Source: JALZKA01 sp963786495 (GTDB taxonomy: Bacteria; Actinomycetota; Thermoleophilia; Solirubrobacterales; 70-9). From it: a stretch of 64,000 nt of DNA. The stretch's first letter is position 1. Every line of letters begins with the position of its first letter. The stretch lies in contig CAWAZL010000002.1 of NCBI GenBank assembly GCA_963786495.1, forward strand, positions 682,001-746,000. Direction: 5' to 3'. Shown one piece after another: positions 24,982 through 33,476 of the stretch. Below the pieces are notes generated by a model that searched no databases, was not told the DNA's origin, and saw nothing but the letters and a program-made list of their open reading frames with translations. Both the position numbers and the translations under genes were made by a program.

Positions 24982-25587
24982 ATGAACTGGAAGGCAGGAA
25001 CGGCAGTCACGCTGGGGGTAGCCGCAATCGGACTCACCGGATGCGTCGAGTTCCAGGGCGACATCAAGGGCAAGCAGATCTCCGACGACACGGTGAAGGT
25101 CAAGTTCACGATCTGTGACGACGTCTCGGCGTGCGACGAGCCCATGGAGGCATCCAGGCGCGGAGACAATTCGACTCACGTCTTGATCGCGTTCCGTACT
25201 CCCAAGGGGACGGACATGCCCAAGGACTTCGAGCCGAAGGGCATCGACATCACGTTCAATGGGAGCGGCTCGTACACCGCCGAGATGAACGCTAAGGCGC
25301 CGCGTAAGGACAACGAGAAGTGGCACGGCTACATCTCCGAGGACATTGCGGGCGAGAGCGCCACCGAGGCCAAGTTCAAGTTCGTGCTTGGGCTGCCGAA
25401 CAACCCGGGTAACACCTTCAAGTACCGACCGGTCGTCGGCTACCAAGACGGAATGCCTTCGGACGCTGTGACGTGCGCCGAGGACGTGCAGGACCAGTTC
25501 GATGATGGGGACACGGATTTCGTGTGCGTCGACGACCCCGAGACGAACCCCGAGCTGAACAAGAGCCTCAAGATCGAACTCGACTGA
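24982..25587 (+). CDS. Predicted lipoprotein of unknown function
   Basis: 201 residues. ATG 24982 with a short signal peptide and lipobox (GLTGC, Cys at about residue 20). The mature part is acidic, with repeated beta-type stretches (VKVKFTICDDVSACDE, PKGIDITFNGSGSYTAEMNA) and two further cysteine pairs. No enzyme motif. It starts 2 nt after the hydrolase stop, so it may be co-transcribed with the detoxification pair. Confidence 0.75.
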   Translation: MNWKAGTAVTLGVAAIGLTGCVEFQGDIKGKQISDDTVKVKFTICDDVSACDEPMEASRRGDNSTHVLIAFRTPKGTDMPKDFEPKGIDITFNGSGSYTAEMNAKAPRKDNEKWHGYISEDIAGESATEAKFKFVLGLPNNPGNTFKYRPVVGYQDGMPSDAVTCAEDVQDQFDDGDTDFVCVDDPETNPELNKSLKIELD

Positions 25588-25604
25588 ACTGTCAGAATCC
25601 CGGT

Positions 25605-25677
25605 GGGCGGTTAGCTCAGTTGGGAGAGCACTTCGTTTACACCGAAGGGGTCGTCGGTTCGAGCCCGGCACCGCCCA
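25605..25677 (+). tRNA. tRNA-Val (TAC)
   Basis: Cloverleaf with acceptor GGGCGGT pairing ACCGCCC, D-arm TAGCTCAGTTGGGAGAGCA, anticodon loop TTTACAC (anticodon TAC), T-arm CGGTTCGAGCCCG and discriminator A. No encoded CCA. Confidence 0.95.
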
Positions 25678-25683
25678 TTGTTT

Positions 25684-25716
25684 GGTGAGGGTCTTTAGAC
25701 CCGAAAGCAGCAGGTG
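25684..25716 (+). other. Conserved stem-loop motif, copy A
   Basis: Stem GGGTC-TTTA-GACCC (25689-25702) followed by CGAAAGCAGCAGGTG. The same TTTA-capped stem and CGAAA(G/C)CAGCAGGTG tail occur at 45516-45550 and, inverted, at 62531-62562. Here it lies 37 nt before the SDR gene and just after tRNA-Val; a short GCGCC-GAA-GGCGC hairpin follows. Confidence 0.6.
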
Positions 25717-25752
25717 CAAGCGCCGAAGGCGCGCGTACGAGGTATCTGAAAG

Positions 25753-26507
25753 ATGAACCTAGGCATCGAGAATCGAGTCGCGCTCGTCATGGGCGCGAGC
25801 AAGGGGATCGGCCGGGGCATCGCCGAAGCGCTTGCGCGCGAGGGTGCGAAGGTGGCGATGGCGAGCCGGTCGCTCGAGCGCCTGGATGAGGCGGCCGCGG
25901 AGATCGACGGCGACACCGCGACCTTCGAGGCGGATACGGCTGACCTCGACGGACTGGCCGCGCTGCCGGGCCGCGTCGCCGCGGCGCTCGGCGCACCGGT
26001 CGAGATCCTCGTAACGAACACGGGCGGACCGCCGCCGGGTGGAGCGCTGGATCGCTCAACGGACGAATGGGAGGGCGCTTACCGCGAGCTCGTGCTGGCG
26101 CCGCGCGCGCTGATCGAGACCGTGCTTCCGGCGATGCGCGAGAGGGGCTGGGGGCGCATCGTGAACGTGGGGTCGAGCTCGACGATCGAGGCGATTCCCC
26201 ACCTCGCTCTGTCCAACACCCACCGGATGGCCGCGATCGGCTACTTCAAGACGCTCGCTCGCGAGGTCGCCGGGGACGGCGTGACGATCAACACGGTGGC
26301 GACGGGCAAGATCGCGACGGACCGGATCGCGAGCATGAGCGGCTCGATGGAGGCCGCTCGCGAGATGGCGAAGAGCGACGTGCCGGCCGGGCGCTGGGGA
26401 CGCCGGCGGAGTACGGCGACCTGGTGGCGTTCCTTTGCTCGGAGCGAGCCGGATACGTGACCGGGACGACGATCCCGATCGACGGCGGGCTGCTCCGCTC
26501 CGTCTAG
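25753..26507 (+). CDS. SDR-family oxidoreductase with degenerate catalytic motif, frameshifted
   Basis: About 251 residues after joining two frames. It has the Rossmann motif MGASKGIGRGIAEAL, LVTNTGGPPPG and VNVGSSSTIEAIP. The usual YxxxK is replaced by a SNTHRMAAIGYFKTL stretch: the Lys remains but the Tyr position is His, as in a subgroup of 3-oxoacyl-reductase-like SDRs. The frame breaks near 26398, where a run of four Gs probably should be five; the other frame completes GTPAEYGDLVAFLCSERAGY and the SDR ending DGGLLRSV at 26507. Substrate unknown. Confidence 0.8.
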
Positions 26508-27031
26508 CTGTCGCCGAGGGTGCCGTTTGAAAGCAGGAGGGCATTCGAGTCCGCCACGGCTTCGGCCTGGAGGCGGGCGATGTCCTCGAGCTTCGTCCCG
26601 TCGGTGAGGGCGAGCCCGGTCCAGCGGCCCTCGTCGTAGACGCGGACGCCGAAGTCGGGCTCCTCGTCGACCTGAGGTGAGGCGAAGATGACGGCGCAGC
26701 GTGCGTCCTTGTCGTCTGGCGCGGCGGCATCATCGCCGAGTCCGACGGTCTCGCCCTCCTGGTCGAGGCGGGTGACGAGCGTCTGGCGGTAGCCGTGAGC
26801 CGTATAGGCGTGGATGCCGTCCTGGCGCGGCGCGACGAGGTCGTCGTTCCAGGCCGTAAAGCAGGTGCCAGCGAGTAGCTCGGAGGCCTCCTCGTCGTCA
26901 GAACCGCGAGTCGCAACGACGATCAGCACGATCGCGACGAGGGCGAGCCCAGCGCCCAACGCGATTGCCAGGCGCGCGCGCTGGGAAGCTTCGCTCGGGC
27001 CGCTCTCGACTTCCGGCTCGTCCCCGCTCAT
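26504..27031 (-). CDS. Single-pass membrane protein of unknown function
   Basis: 175 residues read right to left. An acidic cytoplasmic N-terminus (SGDEPEVESGPSEASQRAR) leads into one transmembrane helix (LAIALGAGLALVAIVLIVVA) and an extracellular domain of ~120 residues with two cysteines (GTCFTAW, ARCAVIF). Its end overlaps the SDR stop by 4 nt on the opposite strand. No family recognised; septum-site or envelope-associated proteins of this form are common in actinobacteria. Confidence 0.65.
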   Translation of the reverse strand: MSGDEPEVESGPSEASQRARLAIALGAGLALVAIVLIVVATRGSDDEEASELLAGTCFTAWNDDLVAPRQDGIHAYTAHGYRQTLVTRLDQEGETVGLGDDAAAPDDKDARCAVIFASPQVDEEPDFGVRVYDEGRWTGLALTDGTKLEDIARLQAEAVADSNALLLSNGTLGDS

Positions 27032-27098
27032 CGCGGGCCACGATAGCCACGGGGGAACCGGCGCATCATGGATCGCGGATGTGGGAGGGTGGCGCTCA

Positions 27099-29067
27099 GT
27101 GAGTAGGACGTCCGGGATCAGGGTGAAGTTGTGGCTCGGTATCGCGCTGAGCGGCAGCCTCTTCGTGCCAGCCTCGGCGTTCGCCGGGCACGGGTTGACT
27201 CTCGACCATCCCTATCCCAGCTTCGCTCCGCCCTCGCCCCCGTCGCTGGCTGCTCAGTCAGGCGGAACGAACGCGACGTGGGACCTCGTCGGGACCGTCG
27301 CGACCGGCAATCCGCACACGGATCTCGACTTCTTCACTCAGAACGGCGAGACGTACGCCTCTGTCGGCACGTTGGGAATCGGGCCGAACGCGGGCGGGCA
27401 GACGATCGTGCAGCTGACCGATGCCGGTGAGGTGTCGCCGAGCTTCGTCACTGGCCATCCATCGGCGGGATGCCTGTCGGATCCGTCGGCTGCGACCGGT
27501 CTTCAGCACGATGTCGAGGCAACTCCGAAGGGCAGCGGGCATTCCGCTCAACACGAAGAATCCATACGCCGTCCATGAGGACGCCCAGCTCCTGGTGGAT
27601 ACCTCGGATGCAGCCGGGCGCTGCCATGACCAGGGCGTCGCCGGCTTGGAGGCTGCGCCTCGCGGCGGCCTGGAACTGATTGACATCACGAACGTTGAGG
27701 CTCCGGTCGAGATCGCGCTGACCAGCCATATCGGCGAAGCACATACCGTGAACGTGGACCCCAAGCGGCCGCACATCGCATACGTCTCGTCCTCCGACCA
27801 GGTCGGCGTGGACGACGAAGGGGTGCGCGAGAACGAGGATCCTGAGGGCGACCCGAACGGTTTCGACGGCATCGAGGTCGTCGACATGTCGTCGTGCATG
27901 GACCTGGGTTCGATGAGCACTGAGGATCGGCGCGACGCTTGCCGGCCCGAGGTCTACCGCTACCGCTGGCGCTCGACGAAGTTCAGCCTCGGCCACACGC
28001 TGCAGGACCAGGTATGGGGCTGCCACGAGCTGGAGGTCTATCCCTCCGATCTGATCACGTGCGCGGCCGGCTCCGGGCTGATCACGCTCGACATGAGCGG
28101 CGCCTTCAAGGACATGGGCACGCCGACGGACTTCTCCGACGACGTGCCGCGCGGCGACAAGCTTCCCTGCCGGCGGCGCGACTCGACCTCGCTCGGCGCC
28201 ATTCGCGACAGCGGCGAAGATGATCGACTGCGTCGACGGCAAGGGTGATGGCACGACCGACCTGACGGTGCCGGAATGGCTCGAGGACGGAGCGCCGTCA
28301 CTGAAGGGGGTCAAGTGGTACGGCACCGTTCGCCACCAGGGCCGGGGCTCGGGCGGGACGGGCAGCCCGTATGACTCGACTGAGGACATCGACTTCAACC
28401 ACGAGGCTGAGCTGACGCCCTCGGGCCGGTTCATCCTGGCGACCGACGAGCGAGGAGGCGGCATCCTGCCGCCCGACGCGGCCTGCGCTCCCGGCGTTGA
28501 CAACGTGATGGGCAACGGCGGCGTTCACGCCTATCGATTCCCGAAGGTGCGGAAGAAGGTGACGAACGCGAAAAGGTCTTTCAGCGCATATGCGAAGAAG
28601 CCGAAGGGAGGCAAGGCGATCTTCCGCATCCCGGTCAGGACGGGCCGCAGGCGAGCCTTTGCACCGCGCACGTCTTCCAAATCGTCCCCGGGCAGAACCG
28701 GATCTTCATGGGCTGGTACTCGCAGGGAACGCTCGTCCTCGACTTCAAGGAGAAGAGGAACGGCCGCTTCAAGTTCAGAGAGGCGGGCTACCTGATTCCG
28801 GAGAACGCAAACACGTGGGTCTCCCACGTGTTCGACTACGAGAAGAACCCGGATGGGACGTACACCTACCGCGGCGCGACGGGCGACTTCAACCTAGGGC
28901 TCGCGGGCCGGAGTGCGATCGACGTCTATGAGACGACCCTGCCGGCGCCGCCGAAGCCCCGGCGAATCACGGACTCCGCGTGCGCACGCAAGCACTGGGG
29001 CGCGCTGATGACGAAGCGCGGAGTGCCGTTTGAGAGCGAAGCTGCCTGCCGCGCCTACGCGCGCTGA
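27099..29067 (+). CDS. Large secreted LVIVD/propeller-type protein, three frameshifts
   Basis: From GTG 27099 with a signal peptide (LWLGIALSGSLFVPASAFAG). Stitched across apparent shifts near 27540 (extra C), 28205 (extra C) and 28630 (one missing C), it gives ~650 residues. Segments such as GGLELIDITNVEAPVEIAL, HTVNVDPKRPHIAYVSSSD, GIEVVDMSSC and LVLDFKEKRNGRFKF are the LVIVD-repeat style of extracellular beta-propeller proteins. It ends with a Cys-containing tail (CARKHWGALMTKRGVPFESE). Probably extracellular; function unknown. Confidence 0.65.
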
Positions 29068-29820
29068 GCTGCTGAGTCGTCGGGCGCCGCGGGTTTCCAA
29101 GCTCGCCGCGCCTTGCGCGGACGATCATCCACGAACCGCCGGCAACGACCATCACGGCGCTGATCACCTGCGGCTGGGTTAGACCGAGAAAGACCTCGTC
29201 ATTGCGGCGGATGAACTCGATCAGGAAGCGCTCGGCTCCCGTCAGGACGAGGTAGAGCGCGAAGAGCATTCCCACCGTGAACGCGTCGCGAAGGCGCCAG
29301 AGGACATAGGCGATCGCGCTCACGGCGATCGCCTCGTAGACCGGGGTCGGGTGCACCTCTTCGGTGGTGGGCACGGTGCCGTCGGGATAGGACATCGCCC
29401 ACGGGCCGTCCCATGGGATCCCGTAGTCGCCGTCGCCCGCAGAGCTGGCAACCGACGCGGCCGATCGCGTACCCGAGCGCCAGAGGCACCGCCGCGATGT
29501 CGCAGACCTCCCAGATCGCGATCTTTCGCCAGCGAGCCCAAGCGAACACGCCGATCGCGCCGCCGATCGCACCGCCGAACCACACCAGGCCAGTGCCCGA
29601 GAAGAACGGCTCGCCCGGGTTCTGGATGACAAAGTCGAGCTTGGCGCCGACGAGGCCGCCGACCAGGCCGGCGAAGACCATCTCGTAAGCCCAGTCCACC
29701 GGCTTGCCGAGCTCGCCGAAGCGCTTGGAGAGCACCAGCGCCGGCGACGATGAAGCCCAGCGCGAACATCAGACCAAAGGTCTGAAGAGTGATGGGGCCG
29801 ATGTCTATTTCGGGTTGCAT
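28967..29820 (-). CDS. lgt: Prolipoprotein diacylglyceryl transferase, frameshifted
   Basis: Starts at 29820 (MQPEIDIGPITLQTFGLMFA). An apparent extra G near 29742 moves the frame to LSKRFGELGKPVDWAYEMVF, and another shift near 29435 moves it to GDGDYGIPWDGPWAMSYPDG. The Lgt core is clear: AYEMVFAGLVGGLVGAKLDF, GYAIGRVGCQLAGDGDYG (the phosphatidylglycerol-binding GR.G..L.GDGDYG form) and EEVHPTPVYEA. It transfers diacylglycerol to the lipobox Cys of prolipoproteins at the membrane, such as that at 24982. The C-terminal end is uncertain: this frame reads to 28967 and overlaps the opposite gene, while another frame stops at 29055. Confidence 0.85.
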
Positions 29821-29869
29821 GGAAGTGCTAGTGACGCTAAATCGAACCCGCGTCGTACCCGCGTCCTGA

Positions 29870-29943
29870 TAGCCCCGACGAGGATCGAACTCCGTGTCGC
29901 ACGGCATGAAAACCCGGCGTCTTAACCACTGGACGACGGGGCC
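29870..29943 (-). tRNA. tRNA-Glu (TTC), imperfect stems
   Basis: Read right to left: acceptor GGCCCCG pairs with CGGGGCT, D-arm GTCCAGTGGTTAAGAC, anticodon loop TTTTCAT with anticodon TTC. Only three of five anticodon-stem pairs form. The T-stem becomes perfect (ACGAG/CTCGT) if one G is removed, as in many of this window's apparent single-base insertions. Either a real tRNA with sequence errors or a decayed copy. Confidence 0.75.
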
Positions 29944-29991
29944 GTAGGAAGCGATTCTACGAGGTGAAAGTCCGTCCGACCGGTGGGACAG

Positions 29992-30719
29992 TATGCGAAC
30001 GTATGTTCGTCGGCACTGGACCCCCTCGAAAGTCTGCTGAGCGAGCCGCTGCGCGCGAGCCTCCGTTCGTAAGGGATGGTCGTACAAGAAGATCGCCGCG
30101 GAGCTTTCAGTGTCTCCGTCGAGCGCGCTCAATTGGACGAGAGATATCGAGCTCACGCAGGATCAGATCGACTTCAACCAGGGCCGGGGTATCCCGGCCG
30201 ACTGCGAGGTCGTCAACAGGCGCGCCCGTGCTTGGGTGAAGAAAACCGCGAATCGTCGCGCCGGCCACCAAGTGGAGGGAAGGGCGCGCGCACTCGCAAG
30301 CAAACCACCTTCATCGAAGCTGGCTGCATGCTGTATTGGGCCGAAGGCGCCAAGGACAAAAATTGCGTCGCTTTTTGCAACTCGGACGTGCACATGGTCC
30401 GGTTCTTCGCTCAGTTTCTTCGCGGTTGCTTCGGGTCTCGGGGCCTGAACGACTGACCTTCTCGTCTCAACGTCTACCTCGGCAACGGCCTACGCATCGA
30501 GGAGATCGAAGAACACTGGCTGACGGCGCTGGATTTGCCCCGGTCCTGCCTTCGTAAGCACCAGATCAACCACCTCCCAACATCGAGCAGCGGTAAGAAG
30601 CGGAACTTCCCTACGGCGTGTGCACGCTGAAGGTCAAGAAGAGCACGCCCATCGTCCAACACATCTACGGGGCCATCCAGGAGTACGCGGGCTTCGAGGA
30701 GCCGAAGTGGCTTGGCTGA
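29992..30719 (+). pseudogene. Damaged HTH-domain gene (YAEG-type actinobacterial family)
   Basis: No single frame is open, but joined frames give a coherent protein: GWSYKKIAAELSVSPSSALN (helix-turn-helix), WTRDIELTQDQIDF, AGCMLYWAEGAKDKNCVAFC, NSDVHMVRFFAQFLRGCFG, LNVYLGNGLRIEEIEEHW, LPRSCLRKHQINHLPTSSSG and YGAIQEYAGFEEPKWLG, stop at 30719. I recall full-length relatives in many actinobacteria, often in several copies, as HTH-containing proteins of unclear function; the second half resembles homing-endonuclease-like folds only loosely. Unlike other broken genes here the 5' part has in-frame stops. It starts just after tRNA-Glu. Confidence 0.6.
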
Positions 30720-30723
30720 TGGC

Positions 30724-31782
30724 CTAGCTCGCCGCCGCGCTGCTCGGCTTTCGCACGGGCGCTCGTAGGCGCCCCTTCAACCGCAGGGCGTTCTGCTCGA
30801 CGACGTGCCAGCTCATCCACGCGAGCGGGAGGACGGTTCCGAGTGAGAGCAAGAAGACGACCCATGGCGAGACGGGCTGGAGGACCTGGACCCAGACCTG
30901 GGTGACCGGGAACGCGTACAGGTAGGTGCCGTACGAGAGGTCGCCGTGCGCGGCGAGGTTCGGCATCCGGAAGCGGTCGGTGAATCCGATCCACAGGATC
31001 ACGTAGGAGAAGGCGAATGCGAAGACGAGTTCGTATGCGCCGGTGAAGCTCGCGATCGCAGCGGCGACCGCGAACGCAATCGCGCCGGCTCCGGTCAGCG
31101 GCGCCCAGTCGCGGTTCACGAACAGCGCGGCGCCGGCGAGGAAGAACACCGCGGCGCGCGCGTGAACCTCATGTGCGAGAAGCGGCGACTCCGGCCATGC
31201 CATGAAGAGGACGACGATCCCGATGGCGAGGAGGTTGAAGGCAAGCCGGTGACGGAGAGCGCCGAGCAAGCCGGCGATCATCACTAGTCCGTACATCCGG
31301 AGCTCGACCGGCAGCGTCCACAGCGAGCCGTTGGCGGCATTCGACGGGTTGTCCTCGAATACCCCCGGCAGCGTGTAGCGCAGGTCGATCAGAGTCGAAT
31401 CGTGGATGGCGTACTCGACCGTCTGCTTGCTCGTCAGATATCCGCTCTCGACGCTCGTCAGGAAGAACCCGAGCAAGACGGTCAGCGCCACCGCGAGGAT
31501 CAAGGCGGGATAGATCCTCAAAAGCCGCGCCTCCGCGTAGGCGACAACGCTCGAGTGGCGCACCCAGCTCCGCGTGACGAGATAGCCCGAGATTGCGAAG
31601 AACATCGCGACGCCCAGGCCAGGCAGTCCGAGCCCGTAACCCGCGACCTCGCGCGTGACGTCTGAGATCGGGTCGTGGAAGCGGACGCCTTCGGTCAGGA
31701 CGAAGCTGTGACCGAAGAGGACCGCGAGCGCCCCGATGAGGCGGAGCGTGCCGATGTTGTTCGCGCGGCTCTCTTCCGGCAC
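30724..31782 (-). CDS. Acyltransferase 3 family membrane protein (OafA/YrhL-like)
   Basis: 352 residues read right to left. About ten hydrophobic segments; the family start NIGTLRLIGALAVLFGHSFV contains the conserved His, with GVAMFFAISGYLVTRSW and RLLRIYPALILAVALTV following. These enzymes acetylate or acylate cell-surface sugars at the membrane. A Ser/Ala/Arg-rich cytoplasmic tail ends the protein. Only 5 nt separate it from the end of the damaged HTH gene. Substrate unknown. Confidence 0.88.
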   Translation of the reverse strand: MPEESRANNIGTLRLIGALAVLFGHSFVLTEGVRFHDPISDVTREVAGYGLGLPGLGVAMFFAISGYLVTRSWVRHSSVVAYAEARLLRIYPALILAVALTVLLGFFLTSVESGYLTSKQTVEYAIHDSTLIDLRYTLPGVFEDNPSNAANGSLWTLPVELRMYGLVMIAGLLGALRHRLAFNLLAIGIVVLFMAWPESPLLAHEVHARAAVFFLAGAALFVNRDWAPLTGAGAIAFAVAAAIASFTGAYELVFAFAFSYVILWIGFTDRFRMPNLAAHGDLSYGTYLYAFPVTQVWVQVLQPVSPWVVFLLSLGTVLPLAWMSWHVVEQNALRLKGRLRAPVRKPSSAAAS

Positions 31783-31803
31783 ACGGGTGACCGTAGCGCG
31801 GCC

Positions 31804-32691
31804 TCAGCCTGCGAGCATCAGCTCGAGGAGCGCCTTTTGCGCGTGCAGCCGATTCTCGGCCTGGTCCCAGACCGCCGAGCTCTCGCCGTACAGAAGCCCC
31901 TCGGTGATCTCCTCGCCCGGGTGGGCCGGCAGGCAGTGGAGGACAATCGCATCGTCAGCCGCCACATCCATCAACTCCTCGCGCAGCTGGTACGGCGCCA
32001 GCGCCGCGCGGCGCTCCTCCGCCGTGTCCTCGTCCCCCATGCTCACCCATACGTCGGCGTAGAGAGCGTGGGCGCCCTCCGCCGCCTCCAGCGGATCGGC
32101 CGTCTGTTGTGCGGCAACCCCGTCCTCGAGCCGGTAGCCATCCGGCGCCGCGACCACAACCTCCACCCCGACCATCCCACCCAACACAGCGAGCGAACGA
32201 GCCACGTTGTTGCCATCCCCGACGTAAGCGACCTTCAACCCGTCCAGCTTTCCAAACCGCTGGGCGAGCGTCGTCAGGTCGGCGAGCGCCTGACACGGGT
32301 GGTGGAGTGGCGTCAGGCCGTTGATCACGGGAACGTCTGAGTGCTCGGCCAACTCCCGGACCGTTTCGTCCGATCCAGAACGGATCACCACGCCATGGAC
32401 GAACCGCGAGAGCATCCGCGCGGTGTCCGCGATCGACTCACCGCGTCCGAGCTGGAGCTCATCAGCACGCAGCGGGATCGGATTGCCTCCAAGCTCGGCC
32501 ACGCCCACCTGGAAAGAGATTCGAGTTCGCGTGGACGGCCGCTCGAAGTAGAGGGCGACGCTCAGCCCCTTGAGCGCGTCCTCCTCCGCCCCCGTTGCGC
32601 GCCCGGCCTTGAGCTCCTGCGCGCGCTCGATCAGGCCCAGCACCTCAACGGGTGAAAGTTCCTCTCCACTCAGGAAGTGCCGGAGCGCCAT
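31804..32691 (-). CDS. argF: Ornithine carbamoyltransferase
   Basis: 295 residues, start ATG 32691 giving the usual MALRHFLSGEELSP opening. Carbamoyl-phosphate site STRTRISFQ, HPCQALADL and the ornithine/Cys loop VLHCLPAHPGEE are intact, as is the SMG loop (VWVSMGDEDT). It makes citrulline from ornithine and carbamoyl phosphate in arginine biosynthesis. No other arg biosynthesis gene is nearby. A perfect 22-bp palindrome lies 5 nt upstream of the start codon. Confidence 0.95.
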   Translation of the reverse strand: MALRHFLSGEELSPVEVLGLIERAQELKAGRATGAEEDALKGLSVALYFERPSTRTRISFQVGVAELGGNPIPLRADELQLGRGESIADTARMLSRFVHGVVIRSGSDETVRELAEHSDVPVINGLTPLHHPCQALADLTTLAQRFGKLDGLKVAYVGDGNNVARSLAVLGGMVGVEVVVAAPDGYRLEDGVAAQQTADPLEAAEGAHALYADVWVSMGDEDTAEERRAALAPYQLREELMDVAADDAIVLHCLPAHPGEEITEGLLYGESSAVWDQAENRLHAQKALLELMLAG

Positions 32692-32695
32692 CGAA

Positions 32696-32717
32696 GGCTG
32701 GAGACTAGTCTCCAGCC
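32696..32717. promoter_or_regulatory. Perfect 22-bp palindrome, candidate operator or mRNA hairpin
   Basis: GGCTGGAGACT (32696-32706) followed immediately by its exact reverse complement (32707-32717). It lies between argF (start 32691, leftward) and the basic-protein gene (start 32751, rightward), so it could control both. Confidence 0.5.
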
Positions 32718-32750
32718 ACCCCGTCCAAGCCCGCAACATCGGAGGAGTCC

Positions 32751-33341
32751 ATGGCAGCTGCCAAGAAGGGTTCGGCCAAGCGCTCGAAGCCAGCCGCGAA
32801 GAAGAAGGCCGGTAAGAAGCCCGCCGCGAGCAACAAGAGCGTCGAGGAGTTCCGTGACGCGCTCGAGAAGAGCGTCACCATCAGCCGGGACCGGATTCAG
32901 GAAGTCATGGACGACGCCGTCAAGCGCGGGCGGATGACCCGCTCGGATGCGAACAAGACCGTGTCGAGCCTCGTCTCGAAGGGCCGCGCCCAGACCGACG
33001 AGCTCCTCGCTGACCTCGAGAAGCTGCTCGACCGGGCCCGCAAGGACGTCGAGTCCCGCGTCGCCCCGGCACGCAAGCGCGCCGAGAAGGCCGCAAGCGC
33101 AGCCGCCAAGCGCGTCCGCACGACCGCCGAGCCGGCGCTCGTAGAGGCAGACAAGCTCCGCCGCCGCGCGGGCGTCGCAAGCTCGTCGCCGATCACCGGG
33201 TACGACAACCTCAACGCGAGCCAGGTCAAGTCCCGCCTGAAGGGCATGACCAAAGCCGACCTCCGCAAGGTCCGCACGCAGGAGAAGCGCGGCAAGGCAC
33301 GCAAGGGCATCCTGGACGACATCGAGAAGCGCCTGGCGTAA
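32751..33341 (+). CDS. Histone-like/phasin-like basic protein
   Basis: 196 residues. The Lys/Ala-rich N-terminal tail (GSAKRSKPAAKKKAGKK) resembles histone H1-type tails. A long helical middle (EEFRDALEKSVTISRDRIQE and LADLEKLLDRARKDVESR) predicts a coiled coil as in phasins and apolipoprotein-like proteins. The C-terminal module YDNLNASQVKSRLKGMTKAD plus VRTQEKRGKARKGILDDIE is a small helical domain found at the end of many actinobacterial proteins of this type. Likely binds DNA or granules. Confidence 0.7.
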   Translation: MAAAKKGSAKRSKPAAKKKAGKKPAASNKSVEEFRDALEKSVTISRDRIQEVMDDAVKRGRMTRSDANKTVSSLVSKGRAQTDELLADLEKLLDRARKDVESRVAPARKRAEKAASAAAKRVRTTAEPALVEADKLRRRAGVASSSPITGYDNLNASQVKSRLKGMTKADLRKVRTQEKRGKARKGILDDIEKRLA

Positions 33342-33386
33342 ACCGAGCGCGGGGTGTGGCCCCGTCAACCGAGCGCGGGGTGTGGC
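33341..33386. repeat. Two tandem copies of a 20-bp direct repeat
   Basis: AACCGAGCGCGGGGTGTGGC occurs at 33341-33360 and again, identically, at 33367-33386. It overlaps the stop of the histone-like gene and precedes a GGTGCC-family repeat at 33408. Confidence 0.75.
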
Positions 33387-33407
33387 TCCTTGCTCGGCGA
33401 GCCAAAC

Positions 33408-33437
33408 GAGCCTGCCACCGACGAGGTGCCTGACCCC
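33408..33437. repeat. 30-bp repeat unit also found inside grpE
   Basis: Starts GAGCCTGCC and contains CGACGAGGTGCCTG; 26 of 30 bases match 50349-50378 in the grpE coding region. It includes a GGTGCCTGACCCC variant of the dispersed palindrome. Confidence 0.65.
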
Positions 33438-33476
33438 ACATAGGGCGCTGGAAAACGCCCATGCCACGATAGGTCG

